This document shows, one piece after another, positions 26,325 through 34,095 of a stretch of DNA of 64,000 nucleotides (the first letter of the stretch is position 1; each line of letters starts with the position of its first letter). The stretch covers positions 62,001 to 126,000 of the forward strand of contig JAEYWP010000013.1 in NCBI GenBank assembly GCA_023428905.1, read 5' to 3'. The stretch comes from Verrucomicrobiota bacterium (GTDB lineage Bacteria > Verrucomicrobiota > Verrucomicrobiia > Opitutales > Opitutaceae). The notes under the pieces were generated by a model, which did no database searches, was not told the DNA's origin, and saw only the letters and a list, made by a program, of their open reading frames with translations. The translations under genes were made by a program, and so were the position numbers.

Positions 26325-27539
26325 ATGGCCCGACCTTCCGAACGCATCCTTCTGCTGCTGCTGGCTTCGATCCAGTTCACCCACATCATGGACTTTATGA
26401 TCATGATGCCGCTGGGTCCGCAGTTGATGCGGGAACTCGGCATCGGCGCCGGGCGTTTCAGCGCGTTGGTCGCGGCGTATTCGATCGCTGCCGGTGTGGT
26501 GGGCCTGCTCGCCGCACCCTTTATCGACCGCTACGACCGGCGCACCCTGCTGCTCCTGACCTACAGCGGCTTTGCCATCAGCACCGTGGTGTGCGGGCTC
26601 TCACCCGACGCGCACTGGCTTCTGATCGGGCGGGTGGTCGGTGGCGCCTTTGGCGGTATCGCCGGCTCGCTCTGCATGACGATTGTCAGCGACGTGGTGC
26701 CGCCGGAACGGCGCGCGTCCGGTATCGGCATTGTCATGACAGCCTTTGCCCTCGCCGCCGCCCTGGGCGTGCCCGTCGGGTTGCAGCTGGCGTTGTGGCT
26801 GGGCTGGCGGTCGCCCTTCCTCCTGCTCGCGGGCACAGGCGTGCTGGTCTGGCTCCTGGCCTGGCGGGTGCTGCCGTCTTTGCGCGCGCACCTGGCCCAA
26901 CCGGGGGACCGGCGGAAGGCCTTTGGCGAGGTGCTGCGCGACCCCAACGCCGGCCGCGCCCTGGTCTTCCAGTTCGCGATGGTGCTCGGACATTTCACGA
27001 TCATCCCCCTGCTCTCCCCCCACCTGGTGGCAAACGTGGGCTACCCGGAAAAGTACCTCGCCCTGGTTTATGTGGTCGGCGGCAGCCTCAGCGTCCTGAC
27101 GGCACCCTGGGTGGGACGGCTGGCGGACCGGCACGGGCGTCAGCGCATGTTCACGGTCCTGGTGGTGATCGCCTCGGTTGTGATCATTGCGATCACCCAC
27201 ACCGGGCCGATTGCCCCCTGGCTCGTGCTGCTCCTGGCGGGGGCTTTTTTTGTTTTCGCCAGCGGACGCTTTGTGCCGGGACAGGCGATCATCACCCTGG
27301 CCGTGCCCTCCACCCGACGCGGCGCCTTCCTCAGCCTGAGCGCATGTGCACGCGACCTCGCCTCCGGCATCAGCTCCAGTATCGGCGGCTGGGTGGTGGT
27401 GCGGACGCCCACCGGCGCGCTCGCCAACTACCATTGGCTCGGCTGGGTCGCAGTCGGCTGCGCCGCCGTGAGTGTTTGGCTGTCCACCCGCGTGCAGGTG
27501 AAAGACCTGGGCGTGCGGGGAAACGCGGGACATCCGTGA
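26325..27539 (+). CDS. major facilitator superfamily transporter
   Basis: A 404-residue MFS carrier with 12 predicted helices, of the drug/arabinose efflux type. The start at 26325 gives MARPSERILLLLLASIQFTHIMDFMIMMPLGP, the usual first helix of the DHA-like group. The loop 2-3 motif is present as GLLAAPFIDRYDRRTLLLL, a variant of G-x-x-x-D-R-x-G-R-R. The motif C-like stretch AAALGVPVGLQLAL lies in helix 5, and a second-half loop reads GRLADRHGRQRM. Proton-coupled export of a small molecule is the likely role; the substrate is unknown. Upstream longer starts were rejected as they add non-hydrophobic, non-conserved sequence. Confidence 0.9.
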   Translation: MARPSERILLLLLASIQFTHIMDFMIMMPLGPQLMRELGIGAGRFSALVAAYSIAAGVVGLLAAPFIDRYDRRTLLLLTYSGFAISTVVCGLSPDAHWLLIGRVVGGAFGGIAGSLCMTIVSDVVPPERRASGIGIVMTAFALAAALGVPVGLQLALWLGWRSPFLLLAGTGVLVWLLAWRVLPSLRAHLAQPGDRRKAFGEVLRDPNAGRALVFQFAMVLGHFTIIPLLSPHLVANVGYPEKYLALVYVVGGSLSVLTAPWVGRLADRHGRQRMFTVLVVIASVVIIAITHTGPIAPWLVLLLAGAFFVFASGRFVPGQAIITLAVPSTRRGAFLSLSACARDLASGISSSIGGWVVVRTPTGALANYHWLGWVAVGCAAVSVWLSTRVQVKDLGVRGNAGHP

Positions 27540-27566
27540 TTCTTGATTCTTGATTGGGCGGAGACC
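27536..27566 (+). repeat. TTATGATT-type repeat, copy 4
   Basis: GTGATTCTTGATTCTTGATT followed by GGGCGGAGA starts at the MFS stop codon and contains three tandem GATTCTT-like words. It forms an inverted pair with 27825-27855. Confidence 0.6.
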
Positions 27567-27857
27567 CAGACCGACGGGGCAACAGCCCGAAGGCCACCGC
27601 TGACACGGGCCGGAGCGCTTCCGGTGCAGGCGGCGGCCCCTCACACCGCGTGCGGCGCTGAAGACTCGCGCCACTCGTGCGGGATGGGCCCCCTGCCTAC
27701 GAGGGAACGCAGGGAGTGGGTTCGCGGTTAAACAGGTAACCTGCCTCTCGAACCCAAGCCTTTCCCTTGGTTTCCAGATCCTGCAGCATACCTCTCGACC
27801 AAGCGTCCCTCCCGTTTCCCATAGACCATCAATCGAGAATCATAAATTCCGCCCACC
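27540..27857. other. 318-base intergenic region bounded by an inverted repeat pair
   Basis: No credible gene. TTATGATT-type repeats sit at both ends in opposite orientation (27536-27566 and 27825-27855). The centre is GC-rich and includes CAGGTAACCTG, a short palindrome near 27735-27745, and the arms GCCTACGAGGGAACGCAGG. I see no promoter with confidence for the exosortase-like gene that follows. Confidence 0.5.
27825..27855 (-). repeat. TTATGATT-type repeat, copy 5 (inverse)
   Basis: On the minus strand this reads GGGCGGAATTTATGATTCTC then GATTGATGG, a close match to copy 1 (GAATTATGATTCCTGATTGATG). It lies immediately before the start of the exosortase-like gene. Confidence 0.6.
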
Positions 27858-28712
27858 ATGGCCAACGCTCAACCCGTCCAGACCCGGCGCATGCAGGAAC
27901 TTCTCCTGGCGGGCGGGCTCGTCGCTCTGACGGCGCTGGTCTTCTGGCCCGCGGCGCGATGGCTGGGCTCAGAGGCGTTTGCCAAGGAGCAGCTCAAACA
28001 GGCGTCTCTGGTGCTCCTCTTTGCGGGTGGCTGGATCCTGTACGAGCAGCGCCAGGCGCTGCGGCCTCATTTCCTGCTGACCAACACCTCCCTCGGCTGG
28101 TTGATCGGCTCATATGCGCTCGCGGGCGCGGCGCTGCTCCTGCGGCACCCCGTGCTTTTCCTCGCCGGCCTGGTTCTCGCGGTGGGCGGACTCGTCCACT
28201 ACGTGTTCGGCGGGCAGGCCTTCCGTCGAAGCCGGCCCCTCCTGATCGCCTTTGGCCTGCTGATCATCTGCGTGCTCCTGTTTCCCGTTCTCGACTGGCC
28301 CCTGCGCCAGATGGCCGGGGTGCAATCGGCGCAATTCCTGAAGTGGCTGGGCCTGGCGCCGCAACTGCTCGTTGCGCCGGAGACGCCGGTGCGCCTCCTC
28401 CTCATCCTCAATGGCCAGACCTTCCTCGTCGCGACGGAATGCAACGGCTTCGGGCTGATCACCTCCAGTGTCCTGCTGGGGTTGATACGCATGCTCTATC
28501 TGCGCGTCCACTGGCCCGCCTTTGTCGTCCTCCTGCCCATCGCCGCCGCGGTGGCCTTTGTCTTCAACTTCCTGCGCATCTCCGCGATCGTGATCCTCGC
28601 GCCCCGCTTCCCCGGGCACTACCACGTCCTGCACGAAACCGCGGGGCTGATCGCGCTCTATTCCGGGCTGGGCGTCGTTTGGTGGCTCACCGGCTGGAGG
28701 CGCGCGCGCTGA
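27858..28712 (+). CDS. exosortase/archaeosortase-family transpeptidase
   Basis: A 284-residue polytopic membrane protein of the exosortase family, transpeptidases that process proteins carrying a C-terminal PEP-CTERM-type sorting signal. Seven to eight hydrophobic helices are visible. The three conserved active residues fit: Cys195 in LVATECNGFGLITSSVLLG, Arg240 in FVFNFLRISAIVIL, and His259 in HYHVLHETAGLIALYSGLG. No target protein with a sorting tail, and no exopolysaccharide genes, are visible nearby. The next gene starts three bases after its stop, so the two are probably co-transcribed, although the pairing has no obvious logic. Confidence 0.85.
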   Translation: MANAQPVQTRRMQELLLAGGLVALTALVFWPAARWLGSEAFAKEQLKQASLVLLFAGGWILYEQRQALRPHFLLTNTSLGWLIGSYALAGAALLLRHPVLFLAGLVLAVGGLVHYVFGGQAFRRSRPLLIAFGLLIICVLLFPVLDWPLRQMAGVQSAQFLKWLGLAPQLLVAPETPVRLLLILNGQTFLVATECNGFGLITSSVLLGLIRMLYLRVHWPAFVVLLPIAAAVAFVFNFLRISAIVILAPRFPGHYHVLHETAGLIALYSGLGVVWWLTGWRRAR

Positions 28713-28715
28713 GCC

Positions 28716-29396
28716 ATGGCCCGCAGCGTCGTCCTGAACCAGACCCCGCGGTGTGAGCGGTGCCAGTTTCCCCACCGGTGGTGCATCTGCGCCGGCGCGG
28801 AAACGGTGGACTGCCCGATCGATGTGTCGGTGCTGATCCACTACCGCGAAACCTATCGCCCTACCAGCACGGGGCGCTTGTTGCAGCGCGTGCTCCCGCG
28901 GCTGCGCACCCACGTCTTTCGGCCCGACCTGCCCCTTGCCCCCAGCGCATTGGTCGACCCGGCGCGTCCGGTCTGGATCCTGCATCCTTCCGGCGACCCT
29001 CTGCCCGCCGCAGCGCCTCCCGGAGTCCAGCTCCTTCTCCTCGATGGCAATTGGAGGGAGGCTTCGCGGATGATGCACGCGATCCGCCCCTGGGGCCAGC
29101 TGGTCAACCTGCCGATGGAGGGCGAAAGCCGGTATTGGCTTCGCGGCCAGCAGACGGCGGGCACGCACTCGACAGTCGAGGCGCTGCTTTATGTCCTCGC
29201 CGCGCTTGGGGCGACACCTGCGCGCGACGCGCTCCGGCTCCAGTTTGAGCTCCATGTGTACGCGGGGCTGCGCGCCCGCGGCGACAAGACGGGAGCCGAA
29301 CAGTACCTCGCGACCTCCCCCATCCGCGACGCCTTCGGCCCCCTGCTCAGCGCGCTGCAGGTGCGCCGGCCGGTGGTGCCAGCGGGCGGCGCCTAA
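28716..29396 (+). CDS. DTW-domain tRNA-uridine aminocarboxypropyltransferase-like protein
   Basis: A 226-residue DTW-domain protein, a family that adds a 3-amino-3-carboxypropyl group from S-adenosylmethionine to uridine in tRNA. The N-terminus has the family Cys cluster (C-x-x-C in RCERCQFPHRWCIC). The core motif, normally D-G-T-W-x-x-A, appears as DGNWREASRM near residue 110, with Asn in place of Thr. The catalytic-region motif STVEA follows (THSTVEALLYVLAA). Length is normal. Its start lies three bases after the exosortase-like stop codon. Which position in tRNA it modifies cannot be told. Confidence 0.9.
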   Translation: MARSVVLNQTPRCERCQFPHRWCICAGAETVDCPIDVSVLIHYRETYRPTSTGRLLQRVLPRLRTHVFRPDLPLAPSALVDPARPVWILHPSGDPLPAAAPPGVQLLLLDGNWREASRMMHAIRPWGQLVNLPMEGESRYWLRGQQTAGTHSTVEALLYVLAALGATPARDALRLQFELHVYAGLRARGDKTGAEQYLATSPIRDAFGPLLSALQVRRPVVPAGGA

Positions 29397-29420
29397 GTCG
29401 GGCGCACTTTGTGTCGATAG
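29394..29420 (+). promoter_or_regulatory. weak sigma-28-like promoter before the receiver-HDOD gene
   Basis: TAAG at 29394-29397, a 15-base spacer and GTCGATAG at 29413-29420 match the FliA consensus TAAA-N15-GCCGATAA at nine of twelve positions with exact spacing. It ends 59 bases before the start codon at 29480. Weakest of the set of such sites in this window. Confidence 0.35.
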
Positions 29421-29479
29421 GAGAGGAAAGCCACGCCGCTTTCCCCCGATGCGCCTCGCTGCGCCGTCGGCACCCCACC

Positions 29480-31165
29480 ATGGCCAACATCCTTCTACTC
29501 GACGACGACGAGGTCGCGACCCGCGCGCTGCAGGGTGTGCTTTCCCATGGAAATCACCGCACCGTGTGTGCCGGGACCGTGGACGAGGCCCTGCGCCTTC
29601 TCGCCGAGATTGTCCGCATCGACCTCGTCTTCCTCGAAGTGAAGCTGCCCGGCCGAAACGGCCTGGAGTTTCTTCAAAAGCTGAAGGCCGATCCTTTTCT
29701 CAAGCTGCTGCCCTGCGTCGTGTACACGGGCATCGCCAATTCCGAGGTGGTCAAGAAGTGCCTCACGCTCGGCGTGCAGAACTACCTGATCAAGCCGTAC
29801 AACGAGGAGGCGGTGCACAAGGAAGTGACCCGTGCGGTTTCCAACCCCTGGCGCAACCTGCACTTCGAGGAGGCCAAATCGTACTGCCGGATGATGGGCA
29901 TCACGATGGAAGACCTGGTGAAGGAGCGCGATGCCCTCGCAGAGCGCCTGGCGGCGCAGGCCCCGATGATCGCCGGGCGGGCGTCCGCCCACGATCCGGG
30001 CGTCGGCCTGTTCTTCAAGGAGATTGCCGAGGCGGCCGAAACCGCCGGTGCCTGGGGCGTCGTGGAATTTGCCCAGGAACGCAATCGCGCGGCGGCGTTT
30101 GGCTTCTGGGACCAACTGACGCAGACGCACGACGAGCTGCTCTTCGCGTCGCGCCTTCTCCACTACCAGCACCACCCGGAACCGCTGGTCACGGCGTCGG
30201 AGGCGGCGGCCACCGAGGCGGCGAAGGAGGAAGAGCGCCTTCGGTCCCTGTGGATGAATGCCGACCTGACGGAAGGGCGGACCTTCATCGACCGCTCGTC
30301 GGTGGAGCTGCAGGTGCAGGAACTTCCCGCCTTCCCGGTGATGGAATCCGTCGGCGCGGCCTTCCACATGGCGGCTGACTCGAAGTCGGCGAGCCTCACC
30401 CATTTGATCGACCTGGTGAACAAGGATCCCGCGCTCACCGCCCAGGTGTTGATCGCGGCCAATGCGCTGGACCACGACGAGAGCACCACGATCGAGGACA
30501 CCCGCATCGCGGTTGGCAAACTGGGTAACCTGCGCCTCGCCGCCCTCGCCCGCAGCATGCCCACCCTTCCGGAACGCCTGATGGACCTTCCTCCCATCCG
30601 CTGGCCGCACTTCTGGGCCTTCCAGATGGGCGTCGCCCGCATGACCCAGCACTGCTGCGTCGCCCTCGAGTTTCCCAACCTGACCTCGGTCGCCTTCACC
30701 GCCGGCCTGCTTCACGACGTGGGGAAACTGATCCTGCTAAAACTCTTCCCCTACGGTTTCCCGGCGATGGTGCAGCTCTCCCGCCGGGAGAACATCAGCC
30801 TGCAGGCCGCGGAGCAGCGTTACCTCGGGTGTGATGCCCAGGAACTCGGCGGCTGGTTCGCCGCCTCGCACGGCCTTCCCCCGGCATACTGCAGCGTGAT
30901 CCGCTATGTGAATACGCCGGCAGATGCTCCCGCGGAACATCGCGAGCTCGTGGCCATGGTTTCCCTCGCGCGCGTCCTCTGCCTCCACAGCCACGTCGGC
31001 TTCTGCGGCGACACCGCCAAGGACACCACGCCTCCCCTGGAGGAGTCCGCCGCCTGGGCGGTGCTCCGCGAGCGGGTCTTTCCTGCCTTCAACCTGAAGG
31101 AGTTCGAACACCAGGCCCACGGCGTCTGCCTGAAGCTCAAGCAGGAGCTGGCGGGAAGAGCGTGA
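29480..31165 (+). CDS. receiver-HDOD signalling protein with Glu at the phospho-acceptor site
   Basis: A 561-residue regulator. Residues 1-125 form a receiver domain (ILLLDDDEVATRAL acidic pocket; VVYTGI; YLIKPY with the conserved Lys). The phospho-acceptor position, expected as LLD, is FLE (Glu53, codon 29636-29638), so it may mimic the phosphorylated state. A linker region of about 170 residues follows. From about 300 the protein has an HDOD domain (VQELPAFPVMESVGAAFHMAADSK, then LIDLVNKDPALTAQVLIAAN and a later FTAGLLHDVGKLILLK). HDOD proteins integrate second-messenger or stress signals. The start at 29480 (MANILLLDDDE) is the usual receiver start. A strong terminator follows. Confidence 0.9.
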   Translation: MANILLLDDDEVATRALQGVLSHGNHRTVCAGTVDEALRLLAEIVRIDLVFLEVKLPGRNGLEFLQKLKADPFLKLLPCVVYTGIANSEVVKKCLTLGVQNYLIKPYNEEAVHKEVTRAVSNPWRNLHFEEAKSYCRMMGITMEDLVKERDALAERLAAQAPMIAGRASAHDPGVGLFFKEIAEAAETAGAWGVVEFAQERNRAAAFGFWDQLTQTHDELLFASRLLHYQHHPEPLVTASEAAATEAAKEEERLRSLWMNADLTEGRTFIDRSSVELQVQELPAFPVMESVGAAFHMAADSKSASLTHLIDLVNKDPALTAQVLIAANALDHDESTTIEDTRIAVGKLGNLRLAALARSMPTLPERLMDLPPIRWPHFWAFQMGVARMTQHCCVALEFPNLTSVAFTAGLLHDVGKLILLKLFPYGFPAMVQLSRRENISLQAAEQRYLGCDAQELGGWFAASHGLPPAYCSVIRYVNTPADAPAEHRELVAMVSLARVLCLHSHVGFCGDTAKDTTPPLEESAAWAVLRERVFPAFNLKEFEHQAHGVCLKLKQELAGRA

Positions 31166-31182
31166 CCGGCGCGGGACGCGCC

Positions 31183-31210
31183 GGAAGGACGAAGCTCGAA
31201 TGACGAATGG
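31183..31210 (-). repeat. TTCGTCCTTC/CATTCGAG repeat, copy 1
   Basis: On the minus strand: CATTCGTCATTCGAGCTTCG then TCCTTCC. The words TTCGTCCTTC and CATTTCGAG recur at 62329-62354 between fliP and fliQ. Only two copies are seen, so family status is tentative. Confidence 0.4.
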
Positions 31211-31240
31211 ACGGCGCCGGCCGAGCCGGCGCAAAACAAA

Positions 31241-31275
31241 GCCGGCCGGGTTTTCCCCGGCCGGCCTGCTTTTCT
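31241..31275. terminator. strong intrinsic terminator between convergent genes
   Basis: GCCGGCCGGG and CCCGGCCGGC form a perfect 10-bp stem (31241-31250 with 31256-31265) around a TTTTC loop. It is followed on the plus strand by CTGCTTTTCT and preceded by CAAAACAAA, which reads TTTGTTTTG on the minus strand. It can end transcripts from both the HDOD gene and the convergent chemoreceptor gene. Confidence 0.8.
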
Positions 31276-31292
31276 AGCGGGAACCTGAATGC

Positions 31293-33356
31293 TTACACAT
31301 CCTTGAAAAAGCGGTCTTCACCACCCTGCGGCGCGTGGCCGTTTCGGTTGGGAATCGCGGTCGTCTCGACCTTGGCGGCAGCGGCGCGTGGCTTGGCCGC
31401 GGGGGCGGCGGGAGCGGCCCGGCGCGCGGTCGGAGACGGGCGCGTGGAACGTTCGGTGCGGGCCGGAGCGGGCGCAGTGGCGACTTCGGCGGGCGCTTCC
31501 TTGTCCGCCTTTTCGGACTTTTCGTCCTCGTGCGCGGGAGTGATTTCGTCCGTCGCTGCCTCCACCTTGGAGGAGCCGTGCACCATCGACGTCAGTTCGT
31601 CGATGATACCCTTCAGTTGCACCGCCTGATTGCTCAGTTCGGTCGCGGCCGCGCTGGTCTGCTGCGCGGTGGCGGCGTTGCCCTGGGTGACGCTGTCCAT
31701 GTCGGAGACGGCGCGCGTGACCTGATCGATGCCCTGGCTTTGCTCCTGGGAGGCGACGGCGATCTCGGCGATAAGTTCGTCGACCTGGCGGGCCTTGGCC
31801 GTGATCTCGTCGAGGCTCTTGGCCACCTTCTCAGAAATCTTGGCGCCCTGCTCACTCTTGGAGGTGGCGTCGGAAATCTTTTGGGCGGTCTCACGCGCGG
31901 CCTGGACGGAACGTTGCGCGAGGGAACGCACCTCGTCGGCCACGACGGCGAAACCGAGACCGGCCTCACCGGCGCGAGCGGCTTCGACCGCGGCGTTGAG
32001 GGCGAGGAGGTTGGTCTGGAAGGCGATCTCATCGATCGTCTTGATGATCTTGGAAATTTCGGAGCTGGACGACTGGATCGCACCCATCGCCGCTTTCATC
32101 TGCTTCATGTCCTCGGCGCCGGCATCGGCGGCGGCGCGAGTCTGATTGGCGAGCGCCTTGGCGGACTGGGCATTTTCCGCGTTTTTGCGGGTCATGCCGG
32201 CCATCTCTTCGAGGGAAGCGGAGCTCTCCTCGAGCGAGGCGGCCTGGCGGGACGAACCATCGGCCATCGTCTGGCTGGCGGACGTCACCTGCGCGGCGGC
32301 GGCGGACGTGTGCTCGGCACCGGAGGTGAGACGCTTGGTCAGGCGGGTGATGGGGCCGGTCACGCTGCGGACGATGATCCAGGCAAAGGCGATTCCCAGC
32401 AGCACGCCGCCCACGCTGAGACCGAGGACGAGGCGCTCGTTCAGCAACTGGACACTGCGGGTATCGGCGTCGATCTGCTCCTGCAGTTCACGCAGTTTGC
32501 CGCGGACGTTGGTGATCTTCTGGGTGTAGAGGGGGGCGAGGCGCTCGAGGTCGGACTTGATCACGGCGGTGCGCGCTTCGGTCGCAGCGACCACATCCTC
32601 GAAGCCTTTCGCGTACGCGGCGCTGTTCTCCTGAATCTCGTTCAGGAGCTTGGTTTTTGCCGGATCGGCCAGGCTGGCATCAAGCTCCTCGGCCTCCTGC
32701 AGTTCCTTCTGCATGCCGGTGACCTGCTTCTGCATCGCGGCGACCGAATCGCGCACGCTCTGGGCATGCACGGCGTCACCGGAGAGGAGAAAACTGTTCT
32801 GCGCCGCCAGGCCTTCGAAAAAGCTCTGCAGGGCGCTGGAGGTCTTGAAGGAGGCGTTCTGGTCGCCGCTCTGGCGCGCGGCCAGGAGCATGCCCTTGAG
32901 GGCGGTGCCGATTGCGGCGGCGCGCGGTTCGAGCGTCGTGCTGACCTCGGTGCGGCGCTGCTGGAGGAGATCGACGGTTTTCTGGAAAGCGCCCTGGTAT
33001 TCGCCCAGGAGCTTCTTGGCGTCGGCGATGTCCTTCGCGCGGACCGGATCGGTGATGGCGAGGGCGGCCTTGGAAAGTGCGGTGTCGAGGGTCTTCTGGT
33101 TCTGCGCGTGCTGCGCAAGGGCCTCGTCGGTGCCGCTCAGGAGGTATTCATTCACTCCCATGCGCAGCGTGAGCATCGAGCTCTCGAGGTTCGCGGCGAC
33201 GTTCGTCTCCCCCGCGCTCAACGAGATGTGGCTCAAACCCGAGCCCGCTCGGTTCAGCGCGTAATACGCGATGCCGGCGACGACGACAAAGAGTGTAAAA
33301 ACGAGGGCGAAGCCGGAAACGATCTTCCGGCCAATGGTGAGGGATGCGAGTTTCAC
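31293..33356 (-). CDS. methyl-accepting chemotaxis protein
   Basis: A 687-residue transmembrane chemoreceptor. Residues about 10-30 form the first helix (GFALVFTLFVVVAGIAYYALN). A mostly helical periplasmic domain of about 280 residues follows, with coiled segments. A second helix (LVLGLSVGGVLLGIAFAWIIV) at about 310-330 leads into a HAMP-like segment (SVTGPITRLTKRL). The cytoplasmic signalling domain has the highly conserved hairpin tip IDEIAFQTNLLALNAAVEAARAGEAG and LGFAVVADEVRSLAQRS. The C-terminus is an Ala/Pro/Glu-rich tail without an obvious CheR pentapeptide. It lies 28 bases after a TonB-C gene that carries a good sigma-28-like promoter, so both are probably FliA-dependent. Ligand unknown. 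Confidence 0.95.
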   Translation of the reverse strand: MKLASLTIGRKIVSGFALVFTLFVVVAGIAYYALNRAGSGLSHISLSAGETNVAANLESSMLTLRMGVNEYLLSGTDEALAQHAQNQKTLDTALSKAALAITDPVRAKDIADAKKLLGEYQGAFQKTVDLLQQRRTEVSTTLEPRAAAIGTALKGMLLAARQSGDQNASFKTSSALQSFFEGLAAQNSFLLSGDAVHAQSVRDSVAAMQKQVTGMQKELQEAEELDASLADPAKTKLLNEIQENSAAYAKGFEDVVAATEARTAVIKSDLERLAPLYTQKITNVRGKLRELQEQIDADTRSVQLLNERLVLGLSVGGVLLGIAFAWIIVRSVTGPITRLTKRLTSGAEHTSAAAAQVTSASQTMADGSSRQAASLEESSASLEEMAGMTRKNAENAQSAKALANQTRAAADAGAEDMKQMKAAMGAIQSSSSEISKIIKTIDEIAFQTNLLALNAAVEAARAGEAGLGFAVVADEVRSLAQRSVQAARETAQKISDATSKSEQGAKISEKVAKSLDEITAKARQVDELIAEIAVASQEQSQGIDQVTRAVSDMDSVTQGNAATAQQTSAAATELSNQAVQLKGIIDELTSMVHGSSKVEAATDEITPAHEDEKSEKADKEAPAEVATAPAPARTERSTRPSPTARRAAPAAPAAKPRAAAAKVETTAIPNRNGHAPQGGEDRFFKDV

Positions 33357-33384
33357 GATGATGTAAGGGGGGGGAGGGCCGGAC

Positions 33385-33753
33385 TCAGCTTTCTTCGAGA
33401 TTGAAGCGGAGAGGAACGGTGACGCGCACCTTCACCACATTGCCGTCCTTCTTGGCCGGCTTAAATTTCCACTGCTTCACCGCGTCCAGCGCCGGGCGCT
33501 CGAAATCGGGGTGGGACGACTTGGAGATGCTGCTGTTGATGATCTGGCCCTTCTCATCGATCACGATCACCACGGCGACCACGCCGGAGAGGCCATCCCG
33601 CTTCATGGATTCCGGGAACTTCGGCGGGGGCGTCTTCACCGGCACGGGGTTCTCGTCCACTTTTGTGTAAATGGTTTCGTCGGCCTGCCCCCAGGCGGTC
33701 GCGCTAAAAAGGAAAAGTGCCGAAAGAAAAAGGGCGTGCAGCAGAGTTCTCAT
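33385..33753 (-). CDS. small secreted TonB-C-domain protein in the chemoreceptor operon
   Basis: A 122-residue exported protein: signal peptide (RTLLHALFLSALFLFSATAWG) and then a lone TonB C-terminal-like domain (VPVKTPPPKFPESMKRDGLSG, VIVIDEKGQIINSSISKSSH, ending WKFKPAKKDG). It is a close paralogue of the protein encoded at 16977-17342. It is upstream of the chemoreceptor gene by 28 bases and 21 bases downstream of a sigma-28-like -10 element. Why a TonB-C domain would be paired with a chemoreceptor is unclear; binding near the periplasmic sensor domain is one speculation. Confidence 0.82.
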   Translation of the reverse strand: MRTLLHALFLSALFLFSATAWGQADETIYTKVDENPVPVKTPPPKFPESMKRDGLSGVVAVVIVIDEKGQIINSSISKSSHPDFERPALDAVKQWKFKPAKKDGNVVKVRVTVPLRFNLEES

Positions 33754-34095
33754 GGGGAAGCGATTACTGGCTCATATCGGCGCACGAGGGCGGGACTTGA
33801 GGATTCAGCTGCGGTTTTGCCACTCAACGGCCCTTTCCAGCAACCGATCGCATCCTGAGGAGTACTGCTGGTCGCCTCCCAGTCGCGCGCCCAGCGCGGA
33901 GGAGAAAGCTCCCTAGGCAAAATGTCTCCATCCTGTCTGCTCGCCCACCGGCGGTACGCGCTGTAAACAAACTGTGAAGCTCGGGAACAGGGCGGAACAG
34001 ACGGAGAATTCTCCAGGAAGCGCGGGTTTTCGCGTTCACTCCCCCCCGCCTTCACCGAAAGTGTCTCCGCCTCCCCGGCCTACCCCGCTCCGCTT
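33754..34095. other. 342-base divergent region before the chemoreceptor operon and the CHAT fusion gene
   Basis: The gap separates two divergent units. The left side carries the sigma-28-like promoter at 33774-33800. The right side, before the CHAT gene, is only moderately GC-rich, with a GTAAACAAACTGTGAAGC stretch near 33963-33981 and a CTCCCCCCCG run near 34039-34048. No small gene or repeat family member was recognised. Confidence 0.5.
33774..33800 (-). promoter_or_regulatory. sigma-28 (FliA)-like promoter of the TonB-C/chemoreceptor operon
   Basis: On the minus strand: TCAA, exactly 15 bases, then GCCGATAT. Against the FliA consensus TAAA-N15-GCCGATAA this matches 10 of 12 positions. The -10 edge lies 21 bases before the TonB-C start codon, the same distance as in the motA candidate. 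A chemoreceptor is a classic late flagellar class gene, so position supports the call. Confidence 0.65.

Noticed and set aside
31335..33404. 689-codon frame antisense to the chemoreceptor gene
   Set aside because: Gly/Leu-rich shadow of the coiled-coil coding sequence; no independent start signal or domain.
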